Shown here one piece after another: positions 1 through 8,762 of a stretch of DNA of 64,000 nt. The stretch comes from Chryseobacterium gwangjuense. GTDB taxonomy: Bacteria > Bacteroidota > Bacteroidia > Flavobacteriales > Weeksellaceae. The notes below the pieces were generated by a model, which did no database searches, was not told the origin of the DNA, and was given only the letters and a program-made list of their open reading frames with translations. The position numbers and the translations under genes are program-made. Position 1 is the stretch's first letter; each line of letters starts with the position of its first letter. Location: positions 434,001 to 498,000 of the forward strand of contig NZ_JAJTNP010000001.1 in NCBI RefSeq assembly GCF_021311115.1, given 5' to 3'.

Positions 1-285
1 ATTCAAAAATGCATAAATGCTGAACACAGAAAGAATTCCTCCGATAAACATTGGAATAAATGCTCTCTTGAATGCATCTCTGAAACTCACCTCTCTATGA
101 GTGTTCCAGTACGATTTCACAGACCAAAAAGCGGTAGCAGCATATAAAATAGGTAAAACGAAAGCATTGGCTTTCAATGAAATATCAAAATAATTGATAC
201 CTGAGAAAAAATAATACACTACAAAAAAAACAACCATTGTAGCGATAAAAAGTATAATTCCTAATGTTGATGGACTTTTCGTCAT
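1..285 (-). CDS. DUF4199-type small membrane protein, 3' end cut by window
   Basis: The reading frame opens at an ATG at 285 and stays open to the window edge, giving the first 95 residues. They start MTKSPSTLGI and contain two strongly hydrophobic stretches near residues 8-27 and 38-54, with a third starting near residue 78. The spacing (membrane segment, then a VKSYWNTHR-like amphipathic stretch, then a conserved VSFRDAF motif) matches the DUF4199 family of inner-membrane proteins common in Flavobacteriia, whose function is unknown. The C-terminal part is outside the window. The family assignment comes from recalled pattern, not from an alignment. Confidence 0.65.
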   Translation of the reverse strand, partial: MTKSPSTLGIILFIATMVVFFVVYYFFSGINYFDISLKANAFVLPILYAATAFWSVKSYWNTHREVSFRDAFKRAFIPMFIGGILSVFSIYAFLN

Positions 286-384
286 ATTTAATTTTTTTGA
301 AAAAAGTTGAAAAATTATTGTTCTAAATCTCAATTATTTAGCGCTATCATTAGACTTTTCAACTATTTTTTTTTTAATAATGTT

Positions 385-413
385 TTGAAGTTTATAAAAT
401 ATTCCTACCTTTG
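385..413 (+). promoter_or_regulatory. Bacteroidota promoter of the SRP RNA gene
   Basis: A TTG at 385-387 is followed after 18 bp by TAccTTTG at 406-413. This is an exact fit to the TTG-N17-23-TAnnTTTG promoter of Bacteroidota. It places the start of transcription at about 417-419, right at the first base of the SRP RNA helix. Confidence 0.8.
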
Positions 414-417
414 CAAC

Positions 418-510
418 GGCAAGTCCTAAACAACCAGCTCCTGAGAATCCTCCAGGGTGGGAACGCAGCAAAGGTAATTGGTCGTAGCGGTGTGATTTAG
501 GTAGCTTGCC
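418..510 (+). ncRNA. ffs: Signal recognition particle RNA (small bacterial type)
   Basis: The first and last bases pair: GGCAAG (418-423) with CUUGCC (505-510), then CCUAAA with UUUAGG. At the tip is the universal SRP domain IV: CAGG-GUG-GGAA-CGC-AGCA, that is, a GGAA tetraloop on a 3-bp stem (GUG/CGC) above the symmetric CAGG/AGCA loop that binds Ffh. The RNA is preceded by a good promoter and followed at 511-520 by a T-rich stretch acting as terminator. It directs ribosomes making membrane and secreted proteins to the FtsY receptor together with Ffh. A 93-codon minus-strand frame covers the same DNA and is judged spurious. The exact 5' and 3' ends could differ by a few bases. Confidence 0.92.
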
Positions 511-619
511 ATTTTTTATTGGTTTTAGTTGAAGAGAGGTAATTTGAAAATTATCTTTTTTTGTTTCTAAACACTTCAACATTTCGATTCTGATTTTCAA
601 ACTACCTTTCAACATTTAT

Positions 620-1306
620 TTAAAATTCGAACTCCTCTCCTAATTTTGGTAAAACAAGTTCTACATTTTTATCAGCGAAATGCTTCAATGTACTTTCATG
701 ATTAATTTCAATCGCAGGGAAAGTATCAAAATGACATCCGATAACTTTTGGGGTTTTCAACAATTCTGCTGCTGCAAAAGCTGCTTTTCTCGGACACATG
801 GTATAGTGGCTACCAATCGGAAGGATAGAAAGGTCTAAATTCCCATATAATCTTGGAAATAGTTCCATATCTGCCATTACCCCTGTATCGCCTGCCAAAT
901 ACACATTTTTACCTTCAGGAAGTCTGAAAATATATCCTACAGGAACACCTCCGTAGCTTCCATCCGGGAAAGAACTTGTATGGTGAGCCGGAACCATAGA
1001 AATTTTAAGATCATCGATTTTTACCGATCCTCCTAAGTTCACATCATCCGTATTTTTTGCATTTTTAAAATATCCACAGATTTCCGGAACAGCAATAATG
1101 GTAGCTTCAGGATGAAACTGCAATACTTCTTCTACATCTGCAATATGATCTCCGTGCGCATGAGTCAACAAAATATAATCAATTTTCTGAGCCGAAATAT
1201 CAAACCCTGATTCTGCTTTCTTGTAATTATAGAAAGGATCGCACAAAATTGTTTTGTTTTTATACGTGAACAAAAAGCAGTTTTGTCCCAAGTATTTTAT
1301 TTTCAT
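620..1306 (-). CDS. UPF0173 metal-dependent hydrolase (metallo-beta-lactamase fold)
   Basis: The 228-residue protein has the metallo-beta-lactamase metal site THAHGDH, with His49, His51, Asp53 and His54. A later metal ligand sits in LAGDTG and another in GCHFDTFP. The opening MKIKYLGQNCF and the length of about 225 residues are typical of the UPF0173/YtkL family, soluble hydrolases that bind two metals and whose natural substrate is not known. It is the last gene of a minus-strand series that begins with menB. No signal peptide is seen, so it should act in the cytoplasm. Confidence 0.85.
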   Translation of the reverse strand: MKIKYLGQNCFLFTYKNKTILCDPFYNYKKAESGFDISAQKIDYILLTHAHGDHIADVEEVLQFHPEATIIAVPEICGYFKNAKNTDDVNLGGSVKIDDLKISMVPAHHTSSFPDGSYGGVPVGYIFRLPEGKNVYLAGDTGVMADMELFPRLYGNLDLSILPIGSHYTMCPRKAAFAAAELLKTPKVIGCHFDTFPAIEINHESTLKHFADKNVELVLPKLGEEFEF

Positions 1307-1325
1307 TTTTAATTTATTTTAAAAT

Positions 1326-1631
1326 TTATGGAGTTATGAATTGATCTACTTTTACTGACATACCGCTATTGTAATAGTAAATCAAGTACAAACAATATAT
1401 AATTATCACAATTTGAAATATTTGAAGAAAAATATTCGGTTTTATCTTTTGCTTTAAAACCTGTAAAGAAATAAAAAAATCAATCAACAGAATTATTCCT
1501 AAGATGATAGGAGTTACTGCAATTTCTGATAAAGATAATTCTCCAAATATCAATTCTTTAATCAACAATAAAAAGAAACCAATGGATATAATGATTGATA
1601 ACCAAGAAGTAATTCTATAATTATTGTTCAT
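1326..1631 (-). CDS. Small three-helix membrane protein, unknown function
   Basis: This is a 101-residue, very hydrophobic protein with three likely membrane helices at about residues 9-28, 37-58 and 67-87. The short linkers include LKQKIKPN between helices 2 and 3. I do not recognise a family. It lies 5 bp downstream of the SRPBCC gene and 19 bp upstream of the UPF0173 gene, so it is probably co-transcribed with them. It could be a DUF-type accessory membrane protein. Only its membrane location can be supported. Confidence 0.55.
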   Translation of the reverse strand: MNNNYRITSWLSIIISIGFFLLLIKELIFGELSLSEIAVTPIILGIILLIDFFISLQVLKQKIKPNIFLQIFQIVIIIYCLYLIYYYNSGMSVKVDQFITP

Positions 1632-1636
1632 TTAAA

Positions 1637-2083
1637 TTATTTCTGTGGAAATTTATCTTCAATTAATCTCAAATTAATTCCGTGTTCCAGATAAGCTTTG
1701 CAGCCATCAAGAACCGTTGTAAAACCACCTGTATTGTCATTAATTACTTTTAAAAGATCTTCTCCGGTCTGAGAGAATCCATAGCTTTTAACCACAACCA
1801 AAGTTCCTTTTTCCATTTCTTTGAATTCATAATCTACATTCGTTGAAGGTTCTCCCCAAACCGTTTTTATCAGTTGATTTCTAACAATTTGAATACACTT
1901 AACCTCTGTTTTCACTCCATACATTTCCCATTCCCAAGTCACCGTTTTACCTTCTTCTAGTTTTCCGGTTGATTTTGTAAACCAAAATTGAGTCGTTACT
2001 TCCGGATTGATAAATGCTTCAAAAACATCTTCAATCGGCTTTCTGATCAGCATTTGAGCTTCAACGTAGACATTTGAATTCAT
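1637..2083 (-). CDS. SRPBCC / AHSA1-type ligand-binding domain protein
   Basis: The 148-residue single-domain protein has the pattern of the START/Bet v1 superfamily. An N-terminal strand with IRKPIEDVFEAFINPE leads to TQFWFTKSTG. A central VTWEWEMYG strand follows, then a C-terminal amphipathic helix that begins at TTVLDGCKAYLEHG. This layout is usual for AHSA1-like (activator of Hsp90 ATPase homologue) proteins, which bind hydrophobic ligands in a cavity. The ligand cannot be read from the sequence. It lies directly downstream of menA (11 bp), so the same mRNA probably carries both. Confidence 0.75.
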   Translation of the reverse strand: MNSNVYVEAQMLIRKPIEDVFEAFINPEVTTQFWFTKSTGKLEEGKTVTWEWEMYGVKTEVKCIQIVRNQLIKTVWGEPSTNVDYEFKEMEKGTLVVVKSYGFSQTGEDLLKVINDNTGGFTTVLDGCKAYLEHGINLRLIEDKFPQK

Positions 2084-2094
2084 AGTTTTGTATT

Positions 2095-3024
2095 TTAATG
2101 GAAAAAATTAAGTCCAAAAGCGGTAAGAACAGCCATTACAAAAGTCATAATTCCCACCTGTTTTAAAAACGGATCCAACTCTCTCGGACTTTTTACAGCC
2201 ATAATCTGTCTTCTTAATTTCATTAATGGAAGCATTAAAATCATTACGACAAAAACGTAATAATTTTGTGTCTGGAAGAATCCATTTACTGCCAAAAACA
2301 CTAAAATTAAGATTAGCGGCAATTGCAACAGGATCATTTCGTAAATCATCGCATTTTTGAATCCGATTCTTAGTGCAAAGCTATTTTTTCCTGATAATTT
2401 ATCGCTTTCGATATCTCTCATATTGTTAAGATTAAGAACCGCCATGCTCATCATTCCAATCGCTGCTCCAGGTAATAACATATCCCAGCTAAACGATTTT
2501 GTAAATAAGAAATAACTTCCGCACACCGAAACCAAACCGAAAAATATAAATACAAAAAGGTCTCCCAATCCCATATATCCGTAAGGCTTCTTCCCTACTG
2601 TATAACCAATTGCTGCTAAAATACAAGCGACCCCTAATCCGATGAAAATATAAAATTCGTTCATATAATTCGGAATAAAGGCAGTGTATAAAAGTGCAAT
2701 AGTTGCTACAAAAGATAACACTGAGAAAAGAATGACTGCATTTTTCATTTGTTTTGCCGTAATTTTTCCTGACGCAACTGCTCTTGCTTCTGCTTCAGAA
2801 GCTCTTTTTGTATCCGTTCCTTTTACCCCGTCTCCATAATCATTTGCATAGTTAGAAAGAACCTGATACAATAAAGTCACGACAAGTGCCAAAGCAAAAA
2901 TTTTCCAGTCCCAAAATCCGCCTTCACCATAAAGCCTCCATTTTGCAATGAAAGCTCCCATTATAATCCCACTTAAAGAAAGTGGCAATGTTCTAAGCCT
3001 TGCGGCTTGTATCCAATCATTCAT
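2095..3024 (-). CDS. menA: 1,4-dihydroxy-2-naphthoate polyprenyltransferase
   Basis: MenA attaches the polyprenyl side chain to 1,4-dihydroxy-2-naphthoate in menaquinone synthesis, at the inner membrane. The 309-residue protein has about eight membrane helices. It carries the two Asp-rich UbiA-superfamily motifs: NDYGD at residues 61-65, followed by VKGTD, and a second NMRDIESDK near residue 200. Both coordinate Mg-diphosphate. It lies just downstream of menB on the same strand, separated by a short palindromic spacer, which supports the menaquinone assignment over other UbiA members. Confidence 0.93.
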   Translation of the reverse strand: MNDWIQAARLRTLPLSLSGIIMGAFIAKWRLYGEGGFWDWKIFALALVVTLLYQVLSNYANDYGDGVKGTDTKRASEAEARAVASGKITAKQMKNAVILFSVLSFVATIALLYTAFIPNYMNEFYIFIGLGVACILAAIGYTVGKKPYGYMGLGDLFVFIFFGLVSVCGSYFLFTKSFSWDMLLPGAAIGMMSMAVLNLNNMRDIESDKLSGKNSFALRIGFKNAMIYEMILLQLPLILILVFLAVNGFFQTQNYYVFVVMILMLPLMKLRRQIMAVKSPRELDPFLKQVGIMTFVMAVLTAFGLNFFH

Positions 3025-3031
3025 AGTTTAT

Positions 3032-3094
3032 AAGTAATTGGCAATGAGCAATAGGTAATGGCGACATTGCTCATTACCTATTACTCACTACTTA
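3032..3094. repeat. Imperfect palindrome in the menB-menA spacer
   Basis: Two 16-base arms, 3045-3060 and 3072-3087, are inverted copies with one mismatch (core TGAGyAATAGGTAATG) and an 11-base loop. Weaker pairing (ATAAGTA against TACTTAT) continues outside them. The hairpin lies in the 72-bp gap between the menB stop and the menA start, and it lacks a T-run. It may therefore stabilise the mRNA or attenuate transcription rather than end it. It could also be one of the degenerate intergenic palindromes found elsewhere in the window. Confidence 0.6.
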
Positions 3095-3096
3095 TG

Positions 3097-3933
3097 TTAA
3101 GATATCCATTGATCTTTTCCGAAGTCCGGCTTTCTTTTTTCTAAGAATGCATTTCTTCCTTCTTTTGCCTCTTCTGTCATATAAGCCAAACGTGTTGCTT
3201 CTCCCGCGAAAACCTGCTGACCAACCATTCCGTCATCGGTAAGGTTCATTGCAAATTTCAGCATTCTGATTGAAGTCGGAGACTTTGCTAAAATTTCCTG
3301 AGCCCATTCGTAAGCTGTATCTTCTAATTCATCGTGAGGAATTACAGCATTTACCATTCCCATTTCGAAAGCTTCCTGAGCAGAGTAATTTCTACCTAAA
3401 AAGAAAATTTCACGAGCTTTTTTCTGCCCCACCATTTTTGCCAAATATGCTGAACCGTAACCACCATCAAAGCTTGTAACATCTGCATCAGTCTGCTTGA
3501 AAATAGCATGCTCCTTACTTGCCAAAGTTAAATCACAAACAACATGAAGAGAATGTCCTCCACCAACAGCCCATCCCGGAACAACCGCAATGACAGCTTT
3601 TGGCATGAAACGAATCAAACGCTGAACTTCTAAAATATTTAAACGATGTCTTCCGTCTTCTCCCACATACCCTTGATGTCCTCTCGCTTTTTGATCACCT
3701 CCGCTACAGAAAGCCCATCCTCCGTCTTTTGGACTTGGTCCTTCTCCTGAAAGTAATACAACCCCGATTGACGGATCTTCTGAAGCATCATAAAAAGCAT
3801 CATATAATTCTGAAGTAGTCTTTGGTCTGAAAGCGTTGCGAATTTCCGGTCTGTTGAAAGCAATTCTTGCTACACCATTACATTTTTTGTACGTAATATC
3901 ATCGTATTCTTTGACGGTTTTCCACTCGATCAT
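3097..3933 (-). CDS. menB: 1,4-dihydroxy-2-naphthoyl-CoA synthase
   Basis: MenB closes the second ring of the naphthoquinone by converting o-succinylbenzoyl-CoA to 1,4-dihydroxy-2-naphthoyl-CoA. The 278-residue crotonase-fold protein has SGGDQ at 77-81, the oxyanion-hole segment GWAVGGGHS at 120-128 and the family's TDADVTSFDGGYGSAY stretch. All are typical of MenB. I start it at the ATG at 3933 (MIEWKTVKEY). A longer frame starts with TTG at 3954, but that TTG is inside TAtcTTTG (3959-3952), a likely -7 promoter element. menA follows downstream. Confidence 0.93.
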   Translation of the reverse strand: MIEWKTVKEYDDITYKKCNGVARIAFNRPEIRNAFRPKTTSELYDAFYDASEDPSIGVVLLSGEGPSPKDGGWAFCSGGDQKARGHQGYVGEDGRHRLNILEVQRLIRFMPKAVIAVVPGWAVGGGHSLHVVCDLTLASKEHAIFKQTDADVTSFDGGYGSAYLAKMVGQKKAREIFFLGRNYSAQEAFEMGMVNAVIPHDELEDTAYEWAQEILAKSPTSIRMLKFAMNLTDDGMVGQQVFAGEATRLAYMTEEAKEGRNAFLEKRKPDFGKDQWIS

Positions 3934-4067
3934 TTTTGTAAAAATTTTTCTCAAAGATACGGAATTACACAGAATTTTAACATTGATTTTTGATGATAAT
4001 CATTGGAACTTTTAAGTAAAATTTATTACCTATTCTAAACTTTTTGCAAGCTTTTATATTGTCATTC

Positions 4068-4147
4068 TGGCTAAGGAAAAATCCCAAATAGTAAAGATCC
4101 TTTCCGAAACATCTCATCGTTCAAAATAGCAGAAAATCTACTATTTA
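4068..4147. repeat. Degenerate dispersed-repeat remnant downstream of the TPR gene
   Basis: This stretch begins GTCATTCTGGCTAAGGAA, which resembles the GTCAyTCyGAACGAAGTGAAGAATC repeat at 18814. It contains an 8-base inverted pair, AAATAGTA (4090-4097) and TACTATTT (4139-4146). It sits in the 290-bp non-coding gap between menB and the TPR gene. The rest of the gap holds only the TPR gene's terminator and AT-rich sequence. Membership in the repeat family is tentative. Confidence 0.35.
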
Positions 4148-4163
4148 AGTTGCTTTTTATTGA

Positions 4164-4200
4164 ATAAAAAAACCGAAACAAAATTAATTGTCCCGGTTTT
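4164..4200 (-). terminator. Terminator of the gyrA-TPR transcript
   Basis: On the minus strand, AAACCGGGACAA and TTGTTTCGGTTT form a 12-bp stem, including G-U pairs, around a short ATT-rich loop. A T-run follows. It lies 25 bp past the stop of the TPR gene. Confidence 0.8.
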
Positions 4201-4224
4201 ATATTTTATTTCAGGTTTCTGAAA

Positions 4225-5271
4225 TTATTTAGGCTGTTTAGCTTGAATTTCAGCTTCTTTAGCCTTCATCTCACTAAATTTTGCTTGATTCTTAGTGATG
4301 CTGTAAATTTCTTTTAATGTAGAAATAGCATCTAAATTTTCAGGCTGAGCTTTATACCAACTTTCAGCATGAGGCAACGATTGATTAAATCTTGCTTTTC
4401 TTGCTTCAATAAGTTCAGTTGCTTTATCCGGATTGGTTTTTCTTATTGCGTTGATTTCTTTTACCGCTGCATCATCATCACCAATAGTTGTATACACCAA
4501 ATTTTGGTATGCATTCCCTATAAGTTTTGGATCATTACCACCTAATTCAATTGCTTTTTTAAATGATGCTGTCGCATCAGAAACCATTGTAGGATTTTTA
4601 GACTGTAAAACTCCTAAATTATACCAGTTTGTAGCATCATTAGGATTTTTAGACAATTGCTCCTTTAGGTTCTGCATAAATTTATCTGTATTTCCAGATG
4701 CGTATAATGCATTTCCCTGATATTCTTTTAATTTAGCATTATTAGGGTATTTTGCCAATCCTTTTTCAATAATTGCTAAAGCCTCATCGTTTTTCTTAGC
4801 ATTTAACAATAATGTTGATAACGTTTCATACAAATCAGGTTCTACACTTTTAGTTTGCTCAGTTTTGAAATCTGAATAATCTTTTGAAGAAGCTTTCTTT
4901 AATAGTTCCCAAGTATTTTTATCATAATTAACAACTTGCCCCGTTTTATTATCTTTCGCTGTATAAGTTGTTTGAACACCAGTATATCCTGAATTAATTA
5001 AATCAGTATAGATTTTTGTAGCAGAGTCTATATTGTTTGCTAGTGCGTAGCTTAATCCGGCATAATACATATACGTCTTATCATCCTGTCCGCTAGTTTT
5101 TAGCAACTCATATATTTCCATAAACTTTGGAGCTGCAACAGTATAATTTTTAGCACCATAAGCATCCATAGCTGTTTTATTAGCAGCCTGCAGCTTTGCA
5201 TTTACATCTTCTTTTTGCCCAAAAACAAAAGCCGATGCAACAATAGCTATACCTAAAATTAGTTTCTTCAT
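4225..5271 (-). CDS. Secreted tetratricopeptide-repeat protein
   Basis: The 348-residue protein starts with a signal peptide (MKKLILGIAIVASAFVFGQ, cut after about residue 19). It then consists mostly of helical TPR-like repeats. Clear ones include the segments around YAGLSYALANN, YQGNALYASGN and NWYNLGVLQSKNP, with the usual small and aromatic positions. TPR proteins act as scaffolds; here it would be periplasmic or surface-attached. It sits 29 bp downstream of gyrA on the same strand and is followed by a terminator, so the two are probably co-transcribed. No enzymatic domain is seen. Confidence 0.8.
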   Translation of the reverse strand: MKKLILGIAIVASAFVFGQKEDVNAKLQAANKTAMDAYGAKNYTVAAPKFMEIYELLKTSGQDDKTYMYYAGLSYALANNIDSATKIYTDLINSGYTGVQTTYTAKDNKTGQVVNYDKNTWELLKKASSKDYSDFKTEQTKSVEPDLYETLSTLLLNAKKNDEALAIIEKGLAKYPNNAKLKEYQGNALYASGNTDKFMQNLKEQLSKNPNDATNWYNLGVLQSKNPTMVSDATASFKKAIELGGNDPKLIGNAYQNLVYTTIGDDDAAVKEINAIRKTNPDKATELIEARKARFNQSLPHAESWYKAQPENLDAISTLKEIYSITKNQAKFSEMKAKEAEIQAKQPK

Positions 5272-5300
5272 AATAACTATTTTATATTAATTGTACAATT

Positions 5301-7889
5301 TTATTCTTCTGAATCAGAATTCTCCGTTTCCTCACCAGAATTTTCATTTTCTACCTGAGGTGTTTCTATATTGTTTTCTTCGTTATCGATTACAGTTTCT
5401 CCTTCTTCATCAATTTCTTCAGAATCTTCTTCTACATCTTTATCCATTGCTACTTTTGCGATGGCTGCGATTTCGTCATTTTTCTTAAGATTGATCAATC
5501 TTACTCCCTGAGTATTTCTACCCATTACTCTCATTTCATCCATTCCCATTCTGATCGCAACACCGGATTTGTTGATAATCATTAATCCGTCTTCGTCCGT
5601 TACGTTTTGAATAGCAATCAGATTTCCTGTTTTTTCAGTAATATTCAGGGTGATAACTCCTTTTCCTCCTCTGTTAGTTTCTCTATAGTCTAAAACAGCC
5701 GTTCTTTTACCGTATCCTTTTTCAGATACCACAAGAACCGTATCATTTTCGAGATCATTGACAACAATCATACCAATTGCCTCGTCATTATCTTCCATCA
5801 TGATACCACGAACACCAATAGATCCTCTACCTACTTCTCTTACTTTTTCTTCAGGGAAACGGATACATTTACCATTTTTCGTAGCAATCATAATTTGAGA
5901 AGTTCCGTTCGTTAAGTATGCACCTAACAATTGGTCATTATCTCTAATTTCAATCGCATTTACTCCATTAATTCTCGGTCTTGAATAAGCTTCCAAAGAT
6001 GTTTTCTTAATAGTACCGTTTTTCGTTACCATTACAACACTCATTTGATTAACGTATTCAGCATCCTTCAAGTTATTGGTTCTAATATATGCTTTAATCT
6101 TATCGTCTGGTTCAATGTTAATTAAGTTTTGTACCGCTCTTCCTTTAGCTGTTTTAGAACCTTCAGGGATTTCAAATACTCTTAACCAATAACATCTTCC
6201 TTTTTCTGTAAAGAATAACATATACTGGTGGTTGGTTGCAGAAACGATATACTCTAAGAAATCGGAATCTCTTGTTGTTGCCGCTTTATTTCCTACACCA
6301 CCTCTACTTTGAACTTTATATTCTGAAAGTGAAGTTCTCTTAATATAACCTGCGTGAGAAATCGTAAGAACCACCGCTTCATTTGGAATAATATCTTCGA
6401 TAGACATTTCACCTCCTGAATAATCGATCTCTGTTCTTCTTTCGTCACCGTATTTTTCTCTTACTTCAACTAATTCATCCTTGATAATTTGGAATCTTCT
6501 TGGTTCGTTAGCCAAAATATCTTCCAAGTCAGCAATTTCTTTCATGATTGCATCGTACTCATCACGGATCTTATCAAGCTCCATTCCTGTCAAACGAGCA
6601 AGACGTAAGTCTAGAATCGCCTGAGCCTGAATTTCAGAAAGCTCAAATGCTTCAATTAATCCTTCCTTTGCAGCCTGTGGATTTGCAGAGTGACGGATAA
6701 TGGAAATTGCTCTATCTAAAGAATCCTGCGTTCCGATCACTTTCATGAAACCTTCTAAGATATGAGCCCTTTCTTTCGCTTTTTTAAGCTCGAACTGAGT
6801 TCTTCTTACAATAACTTCATGTCTGTGTTCCACGAAATGGTGGATGATATCTTTTAGGTTTAATTGTTCCGGTCTACCATGTACCAAAGCAATATTATTA
6901 ACACTGAAAGAGGTCTGAAGCGAAGTATATTTGTATAATAAGTTTAAAACAACATTTGGAATCGCATCGTTTTTCAATTCATAAACAATACGAAGACCTC
7001 TTCTGTCCGACTCATCTCTTATTTCATAAATTCCTGGAATTTTTTCATCTTTAACAAGTTCGGCAGTTCTTGCGATCATTTCCGCCTTGTTTACCTGATA
7101 AGGAATTTCGTTGACGATAATTGCATTTCTGTTTCCGATTTCTTCGAAAGCAACTTTAGCTCTAAGAACTACTCTTCCTCTTCCTGTATGGAAAGCATCT
7201 CTTACCCCATCATACCCGTAAATAATCCCACCAGTAGGGAAATCCGGAGCAATGATGTGCTGCATTAATTCATCAATCGTAATTTCTTTGTTATCAATAT
7301 AAGCACAGATTGCATTTACAGCTTCCGTCAAGTTATGAGGAGCCATGTTTGTTGCCATCCCTACTGCAATACCCGAAGTTCCGTTTACCAAAAGGTTTGG
7401 AATTTTTGAAGGCATTACGGTCGGTTCCTGCAAACTGTCGTCGAAGTTATTCTGGAAATCAACTGTTTCTTTATCCAAATCCGAAAGAACTTCATCAGAG
7501 ATTTTTTTCAATCTTGCTTCGGTGTAACGCATTGCTGCAGGTGGGTCACCGTCCATTGAACCGAAGTTACCCTGACCGTCAACCTGAGGATAACGCAAAC
7601 TCCAGTCCTGAGCCATTCTTACCATTGCATCATATACGGAGGAGTCTCCATGCGGGTGATATTTACCTAAAACATCCCCAACAATTCTCGCAGATTTTAA
7701 ATATTTTCTATTAGAAAAAACCCCTAATCCATACATACCATAAAGCACTCTTCTATGAACGGGTTTCAAGCCATCTCTTACGTCAGGTAGCGCTCTTGAA
7801 ACGATAACCGACATCGAATAATCGATATAAGACGACTTCATTTCATCAACAATGTTGATAGGAATTAATCTTTCTCCTTCTTTTTGCAT
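5301..7889 (-). CDS. gyrA: DNA gyrase subunit A
   Basis: GyrA cuts and rejoins DNA in the A2B2 gyrase that introduces negative supercoils. From the ATG at 7889 ([13 protein letters not shown]) the protein has 862 residues. The catalytic tyrosine is Tyr122 in AAMRYTE. The quinolone-resistance region reads [10 protein letters not shown], with Ser83 and Asp87 in the unmutated, drug-sensitive state. The C-terminal half has the beta-pinwheel repeats, and the GyrA box appears as QSRGGVG. The last 45 residues form a very acidic tail rich in Glu and Asn. A TTG two codons upstream is a less likely start. The TPR gene follows directly. Confidence 0.97.
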   Translation of the reverse strand: MQKEGERLIPINIVDEMKSSYIDYSMSVIVSRALPDVRDGLKPVHRRVLYGMYGLGVFSNRKYLKSARIVGDVLGKYHPHGDSSVYDAMVRMAQDWSLRYPQVDGQGNFGSMDGDPPAAMRYTEARLKKISDEVLSDLDKETVDFQNNFDDSLQEPTVMPSKIPNLLVNGTSGIAVGMATNMAPHNLTEAVNAICAYIDNKEITIDELMQHIIAPDFPTGGIIYGYDGVRDAFHTGRGRVVLRAKVAFEEIGNRNAIIVNEIPYQVNKAEMIARTAELVKDEKIPGIYEIRDESDRRGLRIVYELKNDAIPNVVLNLLYKYTSLQTSFSVNNIALVHGRPEQLNLKDIIHHFVEHRHEVIVRRTQFELKKAKERAHILEGFMKVIGTQDSLDRAISIIRHSANPQAAKEGLIEAFELSEIQAQAILDLRLARLTGMELDKIRDEYDAIMKEIADLEDILANEPRRFQIIKDELVEVREKYGDERRTEIDYSGGEMSIEDIIPNEAVVLTISHAGYIKRTSLSEYKVQSRGGVGNKAATTRDSDFLEYIVSATNHQYMLFFTEKGRCYWLRVFEIPEGSKTAKGRAVQNLINIEPDDKIKAYIRTNNLKDAEYVNQMSVVMVTKNGTIKKTSLEAYSRPRINGVNAIEIRDNDQLLGAYLTNGTSQIMIATKNGKCIRFPEEKVREVGRGSIGVRGIMMEDNDEAIGMIVVNDLENDTVLVVSEKGYGKRTAVLDYRETNRGGKGVITLNITEKTGNLIAIQNVTDEDGLMIINKSGVAIRMGMDEMRVMGRNTQGVRLINLKKNDEIAAIAKVAMDKDVEEDSEEIDEEGETVIDNEENNIETPQVENENSGEETENSDSEE

Positions 7890-8006
7890 AAACAAATTTT
7901 ATTATAATGATAGTCAGACGCTTAGCTGTGAGTCTGAAAATTATTCTTTTCGAATTTTTATTAACGGGCTAATTTACGAAAAATTTGCCGATTTTTGCAG
8001 TAAAAT

Positions 8007-8015
8007 TTATCCACA
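8007..8015 (+). other. Perfect DnaA-box 9-mer between gyrA and DUF4286
   Basis: TTATCCACA, an exact match to the bacterial DnaA box, lies in the 148-bp divergent spacer between gyrA and the DUF4286 gene. It is a single box and could occur by chance. The rest of the spacer holds a small hairpin (CAGAC/GTCTG near 7915-7940). Confidence 0.4.
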
Positions 8016-8037
8016 GAATCTTAAAAATTCATAAAAT

Positions 8038-8352
8038 ATGAGCGTATTAAGTATAACTTTCCACTGCACAAAAACTCATCTTGAAAAATGGGAAAATTAT
8101 ATTGATGAAACACTGGTTTTAATGACTGAAAATTTAATGGATGTCAATAAATATATTCTTTCCGAGGTTCACAGTGATTATATTGAAGACGGGAAAAACT
8201 ACAACCTTCTTTTAATTTTTGATAATGATGATCTGAGAGAAGATTTTGTGAAAAGCGAACTGGAAAATATTGCCGAAAGAATCGAAACGAAATTCGGACA
8301 GGAGGTAATGATTTTTAATACCTTCCTCAATCCTAAGAAATCTAGACTTTAA
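8038..8352 (+). CDS. DUF4286 family protein
   Basis: This 104-residue protein has no signal peptide or membrane segment. Its pattern is MSVLSITFHCTKTHLEKWENY at the start, a central LSEVHSDYIEDGKNYNLLLIF and a C-terminal FGQEVMIFNTFLNP. It fits the small ferredoxin-like DUF4286 family found in Bacteroidota, with unknown function. It is divergent from gyrA. A near-consensus -7 element (GAttTTTG, 7990-7997) precedes the ATG. A strong terminator follows 11 bp after the stop. Confidence 0.75.
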   Translation: MSVLSITFHCTKTHLEKWENYIDETLVLMTENLMDVNKYILSEVHSDYIEDGKNYNLLLIFDNDDLREDFVKSELENIAERIETKFGQEVMIFNTFLNPKKSRL

Positions 8353-8362
8353 TTTAAATACA

Positions 8363-8396
8363 ACAAAAGCACTGAAAATTTCAGTGCTTTTTATTT
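8363..8396. terminator. Bidirectional terminator between DUF4286 and the His-rich lipoprotein
   Basis: AAAAGCACTGAAA and TTTCAGTGCTTTT form a perfect stem with almost no loop and T/A tracts on both sides. It serves the two convergent genes. Confidence 0.88.
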
Positions 8397-8404
8397 TCTT
8401 CATC

Positions 8405-8590
8405 TTAATGATGTTTGTGACCTTTACCTTTGTGTTTGTAATGTCCATTACCATGACCTCCTTTTTCATAGATGTATATTTTTTTTGTATGACCAGGAGG
8501 CACTCTTCTTCCATGATGTTCATGAATCACACATGAAGTCAACATAAGCATTACGGTTGCCACCCCTACAATTTTAATCAATCCTTTCAT
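8405..8590 (-). CDS. Small histidine-rich lipoprotein
   Basis: From the ATG at 8590 (MKGLIKIVGVATV) the 61-residue product has a lipoprotein signal ending in the lipobox LTSC. The mature peptide is short and basic: VIHEHHGRRVPPGHTKK, then Gly/His/Lys repeats. About a quarter of it is histidine, which suggests metal binding. Flavobacterial relatives with the PPGH(A/T)KK motif are sometimes labelled quinol oxidase subunit 4, a name I find poorly supported. A GTG three codons upstream is an alternative start. It may belong with the His-rich gene next door. Confidence 0.65.
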   Translation of the reverse strand: MKGLIKIVGVATVMLMLTSCVIHEHHGRRVPPGHTKKIYIYEKGGHGNGHYKHKGKGHKHH

Positions 8591-8726
8591 TTTTTCCACT
8601 TTTTCAAATTTCTAAATCGAAAATAATCAATCATAATGCCAAAGTTTTAAACATAAAATAATTTCAGTAAGAGATCAAAAAGAAATCATTGATTACTAAA
8701 CACTTTACTATCCAAAAAATAGCAAA

Positions 8727-8756
8727 TAAAAAATGACTGTAAAAACAGTCATTTAT
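8727..8756 (-). terminator. Terminator of the His/Tyr-rich secreted protein gene
   Basis: AAATGACTGT (8731-8740) pairs exactly with ACAGTCATTT (8745-8754), with a 4-base loop. A T-rich stretch follows on the minus strand. Confidence 0.82.
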
Positions 8757-8762
8757 ATTTTT

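Noticed and set aside
334..615. 93-codon minus-strand frame
   Set aside because: It overlaps the SRP RNA gene on the other strand; its sequence shows no protein family and its coding is explained by the RNA helices.
1069..1078. ATATCCACA, a near DnaA box
   Set aside because: It lies within the coding sequence of the UPF0173 gene and is isolated; expected by chance.
3934..3954. Seven-residue N-terminal extension of MenB from TTG
   Set aside because: The TTG belongs to a likely promoter element and MenB proteins normally start near MIEW.
7643..7651. Quinolone-resistance change in GyrA
   Set aside because: Ser83 is present in [10 protein letters not shown] and Asp87 is unchanged, so no known resistance substitution is seen.
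7310..7714. Plus-strand frame opposite gyrA
   Set aside because: Shadow of a highly conserved minus-strand gene with no protein signature of its own.
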